NCBI GenBank assembly: GCA_026874595.1
Contig: CM049310.1
Coordinates: 54,811,058 to 54,875,057 of the forward strand
Direction: 5' to 3'
Length of the DNA stretch: 64,000 nucleotides
DNA from: Sipunculus nudus
Taxonomy: Eukaryota; Annelida; Sipuncula; Golfingiida; Sipunculidae
Below, in pieces: positions 50,944 to 57,288 of this stretch. A model generated the notes under the pieces. It searched no databases and was not told the origin of the DNA. It saw only the letters and a program-made list of their open reading frames with translations. The position numbers and the translations under genes are program-made. Every line of letters begins with the position of its first letter. Position 1 is the first letter of the stretch.

Positions 50944-53900
50944 CATACCAGACCATTTAAAGATTTGTAGCCCAGTCAGAAAAAGTGCAGCAATATGTAG
51001 AGTTATTGGTTTTATTACTCTATTTATGGCATATATAGTAATGTATCTTCTATTTATATTTTCAGAAAATGTGAGAATAATTTTAAATAAGGGAGTGAAT
51101 CAGTATTGATGGTTAATTCCAGTAATATCAAAATTATATTTGCACATTTGTTTCTGAATAATGTGTTCCTGTTTACTGTAAAGATAATATTTTAAGTAAC
51201 TGAAGATGAATTTTATGTTTCTTCAAGGTCAAAAAGCTGTTGATCATTTACATTTATCTCTTGTTTGTGCACACCTTAATTTGCCATATATTACATCAAG
51301 ATAGGGGTATTTCAGTTAAATTATTATCATCCTGGATGAGAACCAGAAGGGGATCCTGTAGTTAATTAATTTTCATCTTACACCACCACCAGAAGGGGAT
51401 CCTATAGTTAAAATATTTTCATCTTAGATGAGAACCAGAAGGGGATCCTGTAGTTAAATAATTTTCGTCTTAGACCAGCACAAGAAGAGGATCCTATAGT
51501 TAAATTATTTTCATCTTAGATCAGAACCGGAAGGGGATCCTGTAGTTAATTAATTTTCGTCTTATACCAGCACCAGAAGGGGATCCTACAGTTAAATTAT
51601 TTTCATCTTAGATGAGAACCAGAAGGGGATCCTGTATTTAATTAATTTTCATCTCAGACCAGCACCAGAAAGGAATCCTGTAGTTGAATTATTTTGTTTC
51701 AGACCAGCACCAGAAAGGAATCCTTTAGTTGTATAATTTTCGTTTCAGACCAGCACCAGAAGGGGAACCTGTTTACGTTGTTCTTACACAGTCCCCTGAT
51801 GGCCTTCTGCTACATCTGCAGCATCGCTAACATCCCCGTCGCAATGTGGGACAAATGTCAAGCGCAGGTGGACAAGTTCATCGCCGAGGCCAGCAAAGCC
51901 GTCAGTAGGTCAAGGACATTAGGTGAGACTTGTAACTTCCATAAAATTTACATTAGAAAAACATGTTTATATCCATTTAAAAGGGTACACATTTGTATTG
52001 GGAAAAAAATGGTTTTTATGGTACTATTGGCTTGTATGAATTGTACATTTGATGGTAAACTAATGTACTTGGTAGATGTTCTCAAGTTCAAATTCTTAGT
52101 GCTTGGTTTGAACATGAGCTTTTCAAATAATAGCCAAGTATATTATCACCAAAGCATTATATCTGCTGGATATTACACAGGTTCATTAGGCCTGAAGGCC
52201 TGGTTAAGGTTTTAATGGTAAATTCTGCTATGATGTATGTACTTTACAAGTTTAAGGTTTTGATAAATTTCCTTTGTTCTTGTCACATGACTAATGGTAT
52301 TAAGTTCTAATTTGTAATCTGTCATGTATTACAGACCACGCTTACATGCAGTTTTTTGGTGACGACTTCTTGCGGGTGTTGATACTTCGTTTTATCTTCT
52401 GCCATGTGGTCATACGCCTCCACAGAGGATTTAAGGTAATGATGATACATGTTGAAGTTTTACACATTCACATAGCTGTAACTGAATACACATTCTGACT
52501 CTGCCTTAAGAAACTAGTTGCCTACTTATAATAACTGTGGATTCAGAATAATTGTTGCATTTTTATTTTTCGCAGAATTTGTGGTGTTACAAATACAAAT
52601 TGTTCAGGAGAAAATGTTGGGCCTATCCATGATTTGATATCATGTCGGTGCTCACATGTCCGGCGTTCCAACCACTTCACCAGAAAAGCAAGCATTTCTT
52701 GCGAGACAGTTTGGTCCGCTTTTATGTCACCTCGTAACACACCCCCTCTTAAAGCGTTTAGCTATCAGAGCATGATTAACTATCCCAGGAGTCACACTTT
52801 TGGTGAACTAGGTGCCCAATTACTTCAAAGCACCATTCCCTGGGCCACAAGCCCCCATTTGTTAAGAAGACAAAATGCTCAGGGTAAAATATTGGGCCGA
52901 TCTGAGATTCAAACCCATGTTGATGGCGCACATGTCCGGGGTTCCAACCGTTTTTCTAGAAAAGCAAACTCCTCTTGTGAGAAAATTGGATCCACTTTTA
53001 TGTCACCCCATAACAGTGGGTAGCTTTTATCCTCAAAATTAAAAACCCCAGGATAATATAGAGAAATCTTTTGAGATAAACCCTCATATTTTCACCCACT
53101 TTTCAGGTAAGTGAGCTAATATTCTAGTCATGGTGCCATCATTGAGCCTACAACTTGCACCTGGTTGTCATGAAACTCAAGTATGAGTTGTGTAAATGTT
53201 GTAAACACTCAATGCAAAAAATAATGATCTCTTTCTAATTTTCATGTCTGTTCAAGTATTAATTTTGATCCAAAGCGTAACTAGAAATGATTAATCCATA
53301 AACTTTTTAACCACATGAATCCTGTTTCATGTCAAAACCACAAAATTTTAAACCCACTATATTTTCTTAATCTACAGTACCTGGATGGTATTCCATTCCT
53401 GTAATCCATTTCATTTGACACACTGCTCCCACCGGGAATGTTTGAAATTGACCACCACCAGGATGAGCTGTGTATATTGGCACCTTTTTTTTGACCAATG
53501 AGAGCACTGCATGCCTGGTTGTCAGTCAAGTTATCACCCAGACAACTGTTCTTGGCAAGGTTCCAACATACACAGCTCCACCTGGTGATGGTTCATAGCA
53601 TACATTCTCCCTGGAGCATGGTGTCGAATGAAATGGATTACAGGAATGGAATGCAACTAGTGTGTCCGGAGTGAACTGTATAATGTGTCCTTCAATTGTC
53701 TTCCTGACACAGATTGTAATTGATTATTAGGTTTTATCTTAGCTTGGTGATGATCTCAAAAATAAAAAGGTAATGAGTTCTCCATTAAGGTCATGAATCA
53801 CTTTCACCAGGTCCTGTGCTGTAAGGGAAACATATATGGAGCAATTCAATTAAAAAAAGGCTAAAGTCTAAAAGTGTTTAGTCTCAAAAGTTCTCCCTGA

Positions 53901-54101
53901 AATAACATAATTAACTAATGTGTTCTCTGTTAATGTATGTATTTTCATTTTTTTCAGGGTCCGGCCTTTTATCCAACATGTTATCCACCAATACCTAAAG
54001 AAGAGATTATGGATTTACCTGTGCTTCACAAGCTGGTATTGGAGCTGGCATCAGTTTTAGAAGTACGAGGGCTCTTTGCTGATTCAGGGGAAATTGACTA
54101 A
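12479..54101 (+). CDS. SCAI: SCAI gene, 13 coding exons, 5' part missing
   Basis: The exons join in frame to 501 residues ending in TAA. The product matches the SCAI family (formerly DUF3550/UPF0682) along its whole visible length. Recognisable blocks are YGLKRWQIGEIASKIGQLYY (residues 7-26), KKLRYYARFIVVCLLLKKMK (69-88), VKFSELTLDMFRMLQTLERE (179-198), NPHKYLLYKPTFSQLYTFLA (229-248), LHPGDLYPFTRKPLF (312-326), NLFGQPLVCLLSP (342-354) and FRF-like FFGDDFLRVLILRFIF (427-442). In vertebrates SCAI is a nuclear protein of about 606 residues that binds MRTF-A/SRF and represses its targets, and it acts with 53BP1 and at stalled forks in DNA repair. No enzymatic motif is known. About 95 N-terminal residues, the start codon and the promoter are not in view. 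Intron phases in order are 2,2,0,0,0,0,1,2,0,1,1,0. The family call is certain; the function in this animal is inferred from homology. Confidence 0.96.
14256..14483 (+). repeat. Perfect 114-bp tandem duplication
   Basis: 14256-14369 and 14370-14483 read identically, followed by the first six bases of a third unit (ATTTTC). No gene is involved. Confidence 0.97.
16516..16531 (+). repeat. Poly-C run in element C
   Basis: Sixteen C residues in a row, at the point where element C departs from elements A and B. Confidence 0.95.
17095..17222 (+). repeat. 63-bp tandem duplication in element C
   Basis: ATGATTGCAACTTTTGCAAC, then AATTCTAATATTTTA and TTTCAGTTTTTT, occur twice, about 63 bp apart. Confidence 0.9.
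18890..19215 (+). repeat. Interspersed repeat family D
   Basis: It contains TATAAGTTGTTTGTAAACAC, GTGTTGACAAACAG, TTGGTTGCATATATATGTGG, AAAGGTCACTAGTTACAAAA and GACCAGATGTCC, the same series as the copy at 2640-2940. No ends or coding sequence are clear. Confidence 0.75.
19516..19536 (+). repeat. Poly-G run
   Basis: Twenty-one G residues in a row, preceded by GGGT. A likely place for assembly or length error. Confidence 0.95.
21335..22050 (+). repeat. Interspersed repeat family D, split copy
   Basis: The left part (AAGCTTGTTTATCAACAAGC..GTAAACAAAG) and right part (TTGACAAACAGGAAAG..GATTAGTTGCATACGTGC..GATCACTAATTGCAAAAAC) match the other family D copies. A 500-bp CpG-rich segment separates them. 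Confidence 0.7.
21384..21887. mobile_element. CpG-rich insertion with repeated GCGC-CTACAT motif
   Basis: It interrupts a family D repeat. Composition is far richer in G+C and CpG than its surroundings. GAGCGCTCTACAT (21411 and 21769), GAGCACGCTACAT (21481), GCGCGTGCTACAT (about 21548) and, inverted, ATGTAGCCCGCTCC (21820) recur. The two ends are imperfectly inverted (CATTTACACACGTTTTTC against the complement of TTTTTCTAGTGTAATTT). The open frame of 96 codons here has no recognisable family. Confidence 0.6.
22325..22418. mobile_element. Right end of TACTGTGGTT-type MITE
   Basis: It contains GGAACCCTCGTGAAACACTG, CCTCGCGAATATGAAGCC and AACCACAGTA, matching the right end of 40616-41057. The left end is not clear. 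Confidence 0.65.
26195..26745 (+). repeat. 82-bp pyrimidine-rich minisatellite upstream of exon 2
   Basis: The landmark TTGCTGTCAG recurs at 26255, 26337, 26419, 26501, 26583 and 26665, always 82 bp apart. Each unit contains CATCTCCTTTCTTGCTGTCAG-like sequence, a strong match to a 3' splice site, followed by TGTTTCCATTCT. The array is about 75 bp upstream of the exon 2 acceptor. The long Ser/Leu/Phe-rich reading frames here come from the C/T bias and are not a gene. Confidence 0.95.
26820..26918 (+). CDS. SCAI: SCAI exon 2
   Basis: The acceptor is TTTATTTCAG and the donor GTAACA. The exon finishes the split Tyr codon, encodes LRTSETNYLNESFSFYNAIR and the following RAYYSKASKED, and ends with AG of a split Arg codon. 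It lies 14.2 kb beyond exon 1 and about 80 bp past an 82-bp pyrimidine-rich tandem array. Confidence 0.95.
27130..27235 (+). repeat. About 50-bp tandem duplication
   Basis: TGGTTGTGATAAGTATATAT followed by an A run and CAA is present twice, near 27152 and 27201. Confidence 0.85.
28222..32649 (+). mobile_element. HINE-like element E2, subfamily 2, middle of the nest
   Basis: The 5' end is TTTTAGCTCAGCTGACTGTA. GTCAGCTGAGC (32615-32625) is the inverse of GCTCAGCTGAC at 28226-28236. The 3' hairpin is the perfect palindrome TGACCCATGGGTCA (32630-32643), followed by CTTGTT. Between them are units of about 340 bp ending in CTGCAGACTGGTGGCGCCACC (around 28545, 28805, 29145, 29486, 32441). It is interrupted by element B. 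Confidence 0.85.
29814..32430 (+). mobile_element. HINE-like element B, subfamily 1, complete 2.6-kb copy
   Basis: This is the reference copy for subfamily 1. The 5' hairpin is at 29816-29844 (AGCTCAG pairs with CTGAGCT, GACT with AGTC); a CCGTC-rich run and two core units follow, then a 3' AT-rich part and the end CAGCTGAGCGTCGTGACCC, ATAGGTCCCTTGTT. It is inserted between AAGTGTTT and ATTAGTTTCTGCAG of E2, whose other units read GTGTTTCATCAGTTTCTGC, so the empty site is known. No protein is encoded. Confidence 0.9.
33397..33493 (+). CDS. SCAI: SCAI exon 3
   Basis: The acceptor is CCCCTCACAG and the donor GTATGT. The exon encodes PDLMVKKLRYYARFIVVCLL and then LKKMKLVRDLVR, one of the strongest SCAI family blocks. 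The donor after AGG, not the GG one base earlier, keeps the frame into exon 4. Confidence 0.96.
33550..33712. mobile_element. MITE TACAGTGGAACCTGT, copy 1
   Basis: The left end is ACAGTGGAACCTGTCC and the right end ACACAGGTTTCACTGT, an imperfect terminal inverted repeat. Inside are AAGACCACC repeats and GTTCACATTGGTTATAA. It aligns end to end with the copy at 49287-49452. Confidence 0.85.
33966..34064 (+). CDS. SCAI: SCAI exon 4
   Basis: The acceptor is CTGTTGCAG and the donor GTAACT. The exon is exactly 33 codons (ELAKHIDDYTATYSPDDQLE, then WSLVLGEIKAFIE). It matches the region of SCAI with the conserved DQ-EW-LVL pattern. The intron before it is only 472 bp. Confidence 0.95.
34977..35129 (+). 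CDS. SCAI: SCAI exon 5
   Basis: The acceptor is TTATTCACAG and the donor GTTAGT. It has 51 codons, beginning ADSVVNVVD and ending with the conserved LQEILIVGNCHEQ. The middle (SSSIVLSHRLTPLNTPPLEK) is less conserved, as in other SCAI proteins. Confidence 0.95.
35130..39437 (+). other. Intron between SCAI exons 5 and 6 (4.3 kb)
   Basis: AT-rich, mostly without recognisable repeats. It holds a candidate 12-nt microexon at 37104-37115 and a repeat-like segment at 38343-38600. Nothing else is recognised. Confidence 0.75.
38343..38600 (-). repeat. Probable repeat fragment with open frame
   Basis: An 83-codon frame on the - strand (for example GKVYCHGTSDYSMTTTNANC) covers sequence that includes ACGCATGACCTTGTGTATAA and TAGATAATCCGCTGACTCAG. 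The style suggests an interspersed repeat end, not a gene; I do not recognise a protein family. Confidence 0.3.
39438..39560 (+). CDS. SCAI: SCAI exon 6
   Basis: The acceptor is CATACAG and the donor GTGAGT. It has 41 codons, with the family block VKFSELTLDMFRMLQTLERE first and a Pro-rich, poorly conserved end (SPAPGRTPF). The variable tail corresponds to the linker of vertebrate SCAI before the NPHKYLLYKP block. Confidence 0.95.
40076..40146 (+). repeat. 35-bp tandem duplication
   Basis: The phrase TTGTTTGATATTGGCTTTAA, followed by CNTGTAAATAGAGTT, occurs twice in a row with one mismatch. Confidence 0.9.
40616..41057. mobile_element. TACTGTGGTT...AACCACAGTA MITE, CpG-rich
   Basis: The left end is TACTGTGGTTGCC and the right end CCAACCACAGTA, an inverted pair. 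Inside each end are runs of TCGCGA (GTTCGCGAGGGTTTTAATTT, AATCGCGAAAATGAAACCCT) in opposite orientation. The middle is ordinary AT-rich sequence. It has no coding capacity. Confidence 0.75.
41451..41504. promoter_or_regulatory. Paired CRE-like sites in an inverted repeat
   Basis: Two perfect TGACGTCA palindromes start at 41457 and 41497, 40 bp apart. The first lies in a perfect 11-bp inverted repeat (GGTTGATGACG at 41451-41461 and CGTCATCAACC at 41482-41492). TGACGTCA is the full CREB/ATF site. It sits in the intron 390 bp before SCAI exon 7. Function is not shown. Confidence 0.4.
41894..42071 (+). CDS. SCAI: SCAI exon 7
   Basis: The acceptor is AATTCTACAG and the donor GTAAAA. The exon encodes RDNPHKYLLYKPTFSQLYTF, then LASGFKELPTTGAMVLYISADG, and ends on the first base of an Ala codon. 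The last 15 residues (CLGNMKHTED) are lineage-specific compared with vertebrate SCAI. Confidence 0.95.
42607..42703 (+). CDS. SCAI: SCAI exon 8
   Basis: The acceptor is CTCTTACAG and the donor GTGAGT. It encodes AAFDYGGVVTNSRREPEYAN and then KSKRPGNLKDMH, and ends with TG of a Cys codon. The DxGGVxTNS and MHC positions are conserved in the family. Confidence 0.95.
42704..46216 (+). other. Intron between SCAI exons 8 and 9 (3.5 kb)
   Basis: AT-rich intronic sequence with GTGAGT and TTTCAG ends. I see no repeat family, RNA gene or coding sequence in it. Confidence 0.75.
46217..46298 (+). CDS. SCAI: SCAI exon 9
   Basis: The acceptor is GTGATTTCAG and the donor GTACAT. It completes the Cys codon and encodes LHPGDLYPFTRKPLFLIIDS followed by DNSSSFQ, a near-invariant SCAI block. 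Confidence 0.95.
46740..46870 (+). repeat. Degenerate tRNA-like repeat
   Basis: GGTTCAATACCCAGCATGCC resembles a B box and the 3' side of a tRNA, followed by a T-rich stretch. No A box at the right spacing is convincing, so this is a possible SINE remnant only. Confidence 0.3.
47030..48240. repeat. Diverged GAGACCAAGACC-type repeat region
   Basis: Short phrases such as AAGACCCACC, GAGACCAAAACC, AAGACTGAGAG, GAGACCTCTGAGGAGAC and AGACCAAGACCGGTCTTG recur at both ends of this stretch, around the SINE. An old element is likely, but I cannot define its ends. Confidence 0.3.
47315..47625 (+). mobile_element. tRNA-derived SINE
   Basis: The head resembles a tRNA: an A-box-like GTGTAATGGTTAAGGTGCTGG followed about 30 bp later by a B-box-like GTTTGAATTTGGG. 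The body has CCCTTGGGCAAGGTCCC, GTTCACCCAGCAG and AAATGGGTACC phrases, typical of the central domain of metazoan SINEs. The end is TAAAAGCCCAATAGACTTTA. It is not a functional tRNA, since no cloverleaf closes. Confidence 0.7.
49287..49452. mobile_element. MITE TACAGTGGAACCTGT, copy 2
   Basis: The ends TACAGTGGAACCTGTCTG and ACACAGGTTTCACTGTA form an inverted pair about 166 bp apart. The TA at both ends would suit a Tc1/mariner-type target. Confidence 0.85.
49907..49979 (+). CDS. SCAI: SCAI exon 10
   Basis: The acceptor is CTTTATTTCAG and the donor GTAAGG. It encodes NFQNLFGQPLVCLLSPEKVP and TTMQ, and ends with the G of an Asp codon. This is one of the shortest exons (73 bp) and is strongly conserved. 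Confidence 0.95.
49980..51748 (+). other. Intron between SCAI exons 10 and 11 (1.8 kb)
   Basis: It contains a (TA)n run at 50884-50939 and ends in the 46-bp array of duplicated 3' splice sites. Nothing else is recognised. Confidence 0.8.
50884..50939 (+). repeat. (TA)n microsatellite
   Basis: About 27 TA units, in the intron before exon 11. Confidence 0.97.
51331..51770 (+). repeat. 46-bp minisatellite built from the exon 11 3' splice site
   Basis: Ten consecutive copies can be placed by a GGATCC-like landmark at 51351, 51397, 51443, 51489, 51535, 51581, 51627, 51673, 51718 and 51764. Every step is 46 bp except one of 45. Each monomer reads as a pyrimidine-rich intron end, TTAG or TCAG, and then bases like the start of exon 11 (ACCAGCACCAGAAGGGG). 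The last copy is the true junction. The units ending at 51656-51657 and 51701-51702 have TCAG followed by a sequence almost identical to the exon start. Confidence 0.95.
51749..51922 (+). CDS. SCAI: SCAI exon 11
   Basis: The acceptor is TTTTCGTTTCAG and the donor GTGAGA. It encodes DQHQKGNLFTLFLHSPLMAF and then a 38-residue stretch ending SRSRTL. The start is fixed by homology (DQ-x-Q-x-GxLFTLFL) and by phase with exon 10. Its first 20 bases and its acceptor are the template, or the surviving end copy, of the 46-bp tandem array just upstream, so several upstream AG sites look almost identical to the true one. Confidence 0.93.
52335..52435 (+). CDS. SCAI: SCAI exon 12
   Basis: The acceptor is GTATTACAG and the donor GTAATG. 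It encodes DHAYMQFFGDDFLRVLILRF then IFCHVVIRLHRGFK. The FFGDxFLRxLLxRFIFC motif is diagnostic of SCAI. Confidence 0.95.
52600..53028 (-). repeat. Duplicated repeat with CACATGTCCGG-TTCCAACC
   Basis: Two related blocks, about 52612-52745 and 52877-53020, share TTGGGCC..GAT, CACATGTCCGGNGTTCCAACC, AGAAAAGCAA..TCTTG and CTTTTATGTCACC. The phrase GAGATTCAAACCCATG on the + strand looks like the complement of a tRNA B box, so a tRNA-derived SINE on the - strand is possible. Confidence 0.5.
53373..53680. mobile_element. Foldback element with long inverted arms
   Basis: The left arm has TACAGT, then ATTCCATTCCTGTAATCCAT, TTCATT. The right arm has the exact inverse (AATGAAATGGATTACAGGAA) and ends ACTGTA. 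An inner pair (ACCAGGATGAGCTGTGTATA and TACACAGCTCCACCTGGTG) extends the foldback. It has no coding capacity. Confidence 0.85.
53958..54101 (+). CDS. SCAI: SCAI exon 13, terminal coding exon with stop
   Basis: The acceptor is CATTTTTTTCAG. It encodes GPAFYPTCYPPIPKEEIMDL and LPVLHKLVLELASVLEVRGLF in overlapping register, then ADSGEID and TAA at 54099-54101. The end matches the C-terminal length of family members (LELASxLxVRxxF followed by a short acidic tail). Confidence 0.95.
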   Translation, partial: GPAFYPTCYPPIPKEEIMDLPVLHKLVLELASVLEVRGLFADSGEID

Positions 54102-54672
54102 AGTTCCAGAGCTTCTGTTTCATCAGATCTTCTCCCATGGTTCCTGCGTAACCTCCTGTCCAGTTTATCTGAGAAAACTGTGGTCATTCCAAATCGTTAA
54201 GCACATATGGAATTCTTGAGGATTAACCATTTTAAGTCCTTGACCAGACACAAATTTGATTGGATCAGCCATGTTAAGTCTCTAACTAGGAAGGGAATGA
54301 TTTGGATTATCCAGTTTAAAACAGACAAAATTCACACTGTTCTGTGTAATTCACACTTTTAAAAAACTAAAACTAAACTTTTCATAATTTATTTAAGATC
54401 ATCTTACACTTAAACACTTTTATAATGGAGTGTACCTTCATAAAAAACAAAAGCTAAACTTGCCATAATTAATTATGTTCAACAGCTAAGCTAAAAAAGG
54501 CATAGATTTCATAGATCTGTTCATCCCTTTTTGGTTTGTTCAGAACATGCATCTGAAATTATATTTGGTCAAGATATAGCTGTCTCTGTAGCTGCAATTT
54601 TGAATAATTGAGGCCAGTCAAGGCTATGTGTCTGTATTATCCATTTTCACATCAGACTTAACATTACCCATG

Positions 54673-54871
54673 CAGGGGCAGATCCAGGATGTTGGAAAGG
54701 GAGGCATTTAATGTTACACCTAGGAACTAATGCCCTGAAAGATGCCAACCACTCACAGATGAGGGTGGGGTTTAGCATGCAAAAAGTGGAGAAATACTGC
54801 AAAATTGGTAATTTTGTGCAGTAAGGGGAGATTTAAACAACACCCCACCCAACAACCTGGATCCACCCCTG
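54673..54871. mobile_element. Second MITE with CAGGGGCAGATCCAGG ends
   Basis: The ends are CAGGGGCAGATCCAGG and CCTGGATCCACCCCTG, flanked by CCATG on both sides (5-bp target duplication). The interior shares the GGAAAGGG phrase with the copy at 846-1037 but is otherwise diverged. Confidence 0.85.
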
Positions 54872-55136
54872 CCATGTGGATCACCCGTTCTTAAGCTTAA
54901 CTTAAATACCAGTAAGCTATGGATATTACTGGATCATTTAACTTGACACTAGACCAGTAGAGTTAAGATTGCACATTGATACATCTTGATCATCAATTAT
55001 AATGCTAGACTTAATGATATCCATAACTTAGTTTGAACAGGTGTTACCCAAAGATAGACAGTGCTCTGTGTTGATCATCTGAGCTTTGTGTGATCAGTCA
55101 TTCCAAAACTTTTCTTAAGATTAGCCATCACTAATT

Positions 55137-55425
55137 GTGGGTCATCCATTCTAAAGCCACACTTGAGACTAGCCATTGCTCAGTGTGGGTCATCCATTCT
55201 AAAGCCACACTTAAGATTAGCCATCATTCAGTGTGGGTCATCCATTCTAAAGCCACACTTAAGATTAGCCATCATTCAGTGTGGGTCATCCATTCTAAAG
55301 CCACACTTAAGATAAGCCATCATTCAGTGTGGGTCATCCATTCTAAAGCCACATTTGAGACTAGCCATCACTCAATGTGGGTCATCCATTCTAAAGCCAC
55401 ACTTAAAATTAGCCATCACTCAGTG
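55137..55425 (+). repeat. 48-bp minisatellite downstream of SCAI stop
   Basis: Six units beginning GTGGGTCATCCATTCTAAAG, spaced 48 bp (GGG at 55139, 55187, 55235). Less regular relatives extend to both sides (54880-55520). Because 48 is a multiple of three, a false 101-residue repeat ORF appears. Confidence 0.9.
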
Positions 55426-56829
55426 TGTGTCTATCATTAAGACTTAAAACTAGGTATGGCCCTGTTAAAGTCAAACTTTCTAACACGAGACTTAAGATTA
55501 GCCTTGATCAGGCCTGGGTGACTCATTATCATGATGACACACTGTTCTATTTTCACCCTTTCTAACTCTAGATTTGCTTGCAGGTCTGGTTCAGGGACCA
55601 TTTTAACTTTTTTAATCAGACTTAGAAAAAAAAATAAAAAAAAGTTCTTCTTCTGTTGTTGTCCTGTCAAAGTGTGACTAATCTGTCAGGAAATTATGTC
55701 TTTTTCCCTTATACATCCTATTAATTAAAAGATTTAAATTTTGTCTGTGCAAGCTTTGTATAACATACCTAAAATACAGTACATTCAATAACATTCAGAA
55801 ACATATACTGTTTTACCTGCTAATATTCTCCAAATTTCAAAATAGTCCCAAGTCGACCAAAGCTGAGACTTTTTGCTGAGAATTTTGTTGCCAGTCATTT
55901 TTGGTCGCAAAAATAAATTTTCACAAACAGTATGGTAATTCTGATTATACTTTATCAGATAATGCCTGGATGACACAGTTATATTATTCAAGGGAACATC
56001 ATAGGGCAAAAGGTTGTCATGGTGACCAGAGGTACTTGACGCACCTGGCATATAAATAATAAATTGATGAAGCACTCTTTTATTACAACACAGTGCCAGT
56101 CTTATAATTTAATACCTGCCATTTTGATTCTAGTTAATGCAAGATGAGGCTCATTGCCTGTGTATATGACCCTGTGTGTTTATTTTGATTTCCATTAAAG
56201 ATCATTCATGTACTGACACTCAGTCTGAGCTTCCTGACAGAATGGTTTCATGCTGGTTTAGTCCTGACCTTGACCCTTTTTACTGACCTTGACCTGATTT
56301 GAATGGCATTCTCCTTCACCAGTGAGTGAATAATTGTGGTTTAGTAAGATTGAACAGAGATTGTAAGGTCATTTGAAGGTCACATCAAAGCTGTAGTATA
56401 AAGTCAAGTTTCTAACATATTCAAGGTCACCCAAAGGACTTTTTAAAATCTGAAGGTGAATTAGTGTTGACTTTAAAAAAACATATGAATTAGTGACAAC
56501 TAAGAATATATAATCATAAGAAAGACTGCTGTATTTACAGCAGTAAAGATTAGCTTATGGCAAACGATGGGTCCAAAACAGAATATCACTGTCATTAACC
56601 CCAGGGCTTCATTTTGCAGGATATGACATGGCTTGTCCCAGCTTTTTGAAAGAGGATTGTTTGTATGTTTACATGATGTCCTAGATGAGTCGATGAAGCT
56701 AGTGTATATTGTACATACGCTACACATTCACTTGATTTATAGTGTGCCTTTTCAATGCTAATTGCGCTGACCTTTTGACCTCCCTTTTGCAATGATCGTC
56801 TGGGTATATGTTACATCACAACATTGGTA

Positions 56830-57288
56830 TACAGTGATGTAGGTCTTGGACTGGAGTCCGGACTTTAGTCCACTTTTTTGGAGACTAGGACTTGGACTCA
56901 AGGGTCTTGGGCTTAAACTTGTACTTGACCTCGAAAAGTAAGGACTCAAGAAATAGACGAAGTCCATCTCAAGTTGAGTAGAAAAAAGCCCCTATTACAT
57001 ACTATACAGTCCTTTTTATACATATGTGAACTGCATACAGAATATTACAGAGAGACTTCATATTCCAAGCTTTAGCTCTGCATCAGGAGCTAAATGTAAT
57101 TAAACATTCAAGTGAAAAGCATGTATAAACTAACATAAAAATACTTGTGATATTCTCAAATTGCCACTTCAAATTTCTTTCCAGATGACTTAGTTCTAAA
57201 TGACTCTTGACTTTAAGACAGTGGACTTTGCCTTGACCCTCAAGGGCTTGAACTTGCAAGAATAGTGTGGATTCAGATACATCACTGT
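56830..57288. mobile_element. MITE-like element TACAGTGATGTA...TACATCACTGT
   Basis: The ends TACAGTGATGTA (56830-56841) and TACATCACTGT (57278-57288) are inverted. Both inner flanks carry CTTGGACT/GACTTTGCCTTGACC-type repeats in inverse relation (GGTCTTGGACTGG on the left, CTTGACCCTCAAGGGCTTGA on the right). Confidence 0.7.

Larger units (their letters stand above)
52436..53957 (+). other. Intron between SCAI exons 12 and 13 (1.5 kb)
   Basis: It contains a duplicated repeat (52600-53028) and a foldback element (53373-53680). No coding sequence is seen. Confidence 0.75.

Noticed and set aside
51331-51748. CRISPR-like array
   Set aside because: The 46-bp units are directly adjacent with no unique spacers, and the genome is that of an animal.
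55135-55440. 101-residue frame with a 16-residue repeat
   Set aside because: A 48-bp minisatellite past the SCAI stop; the frame is a by-product of the unit length.
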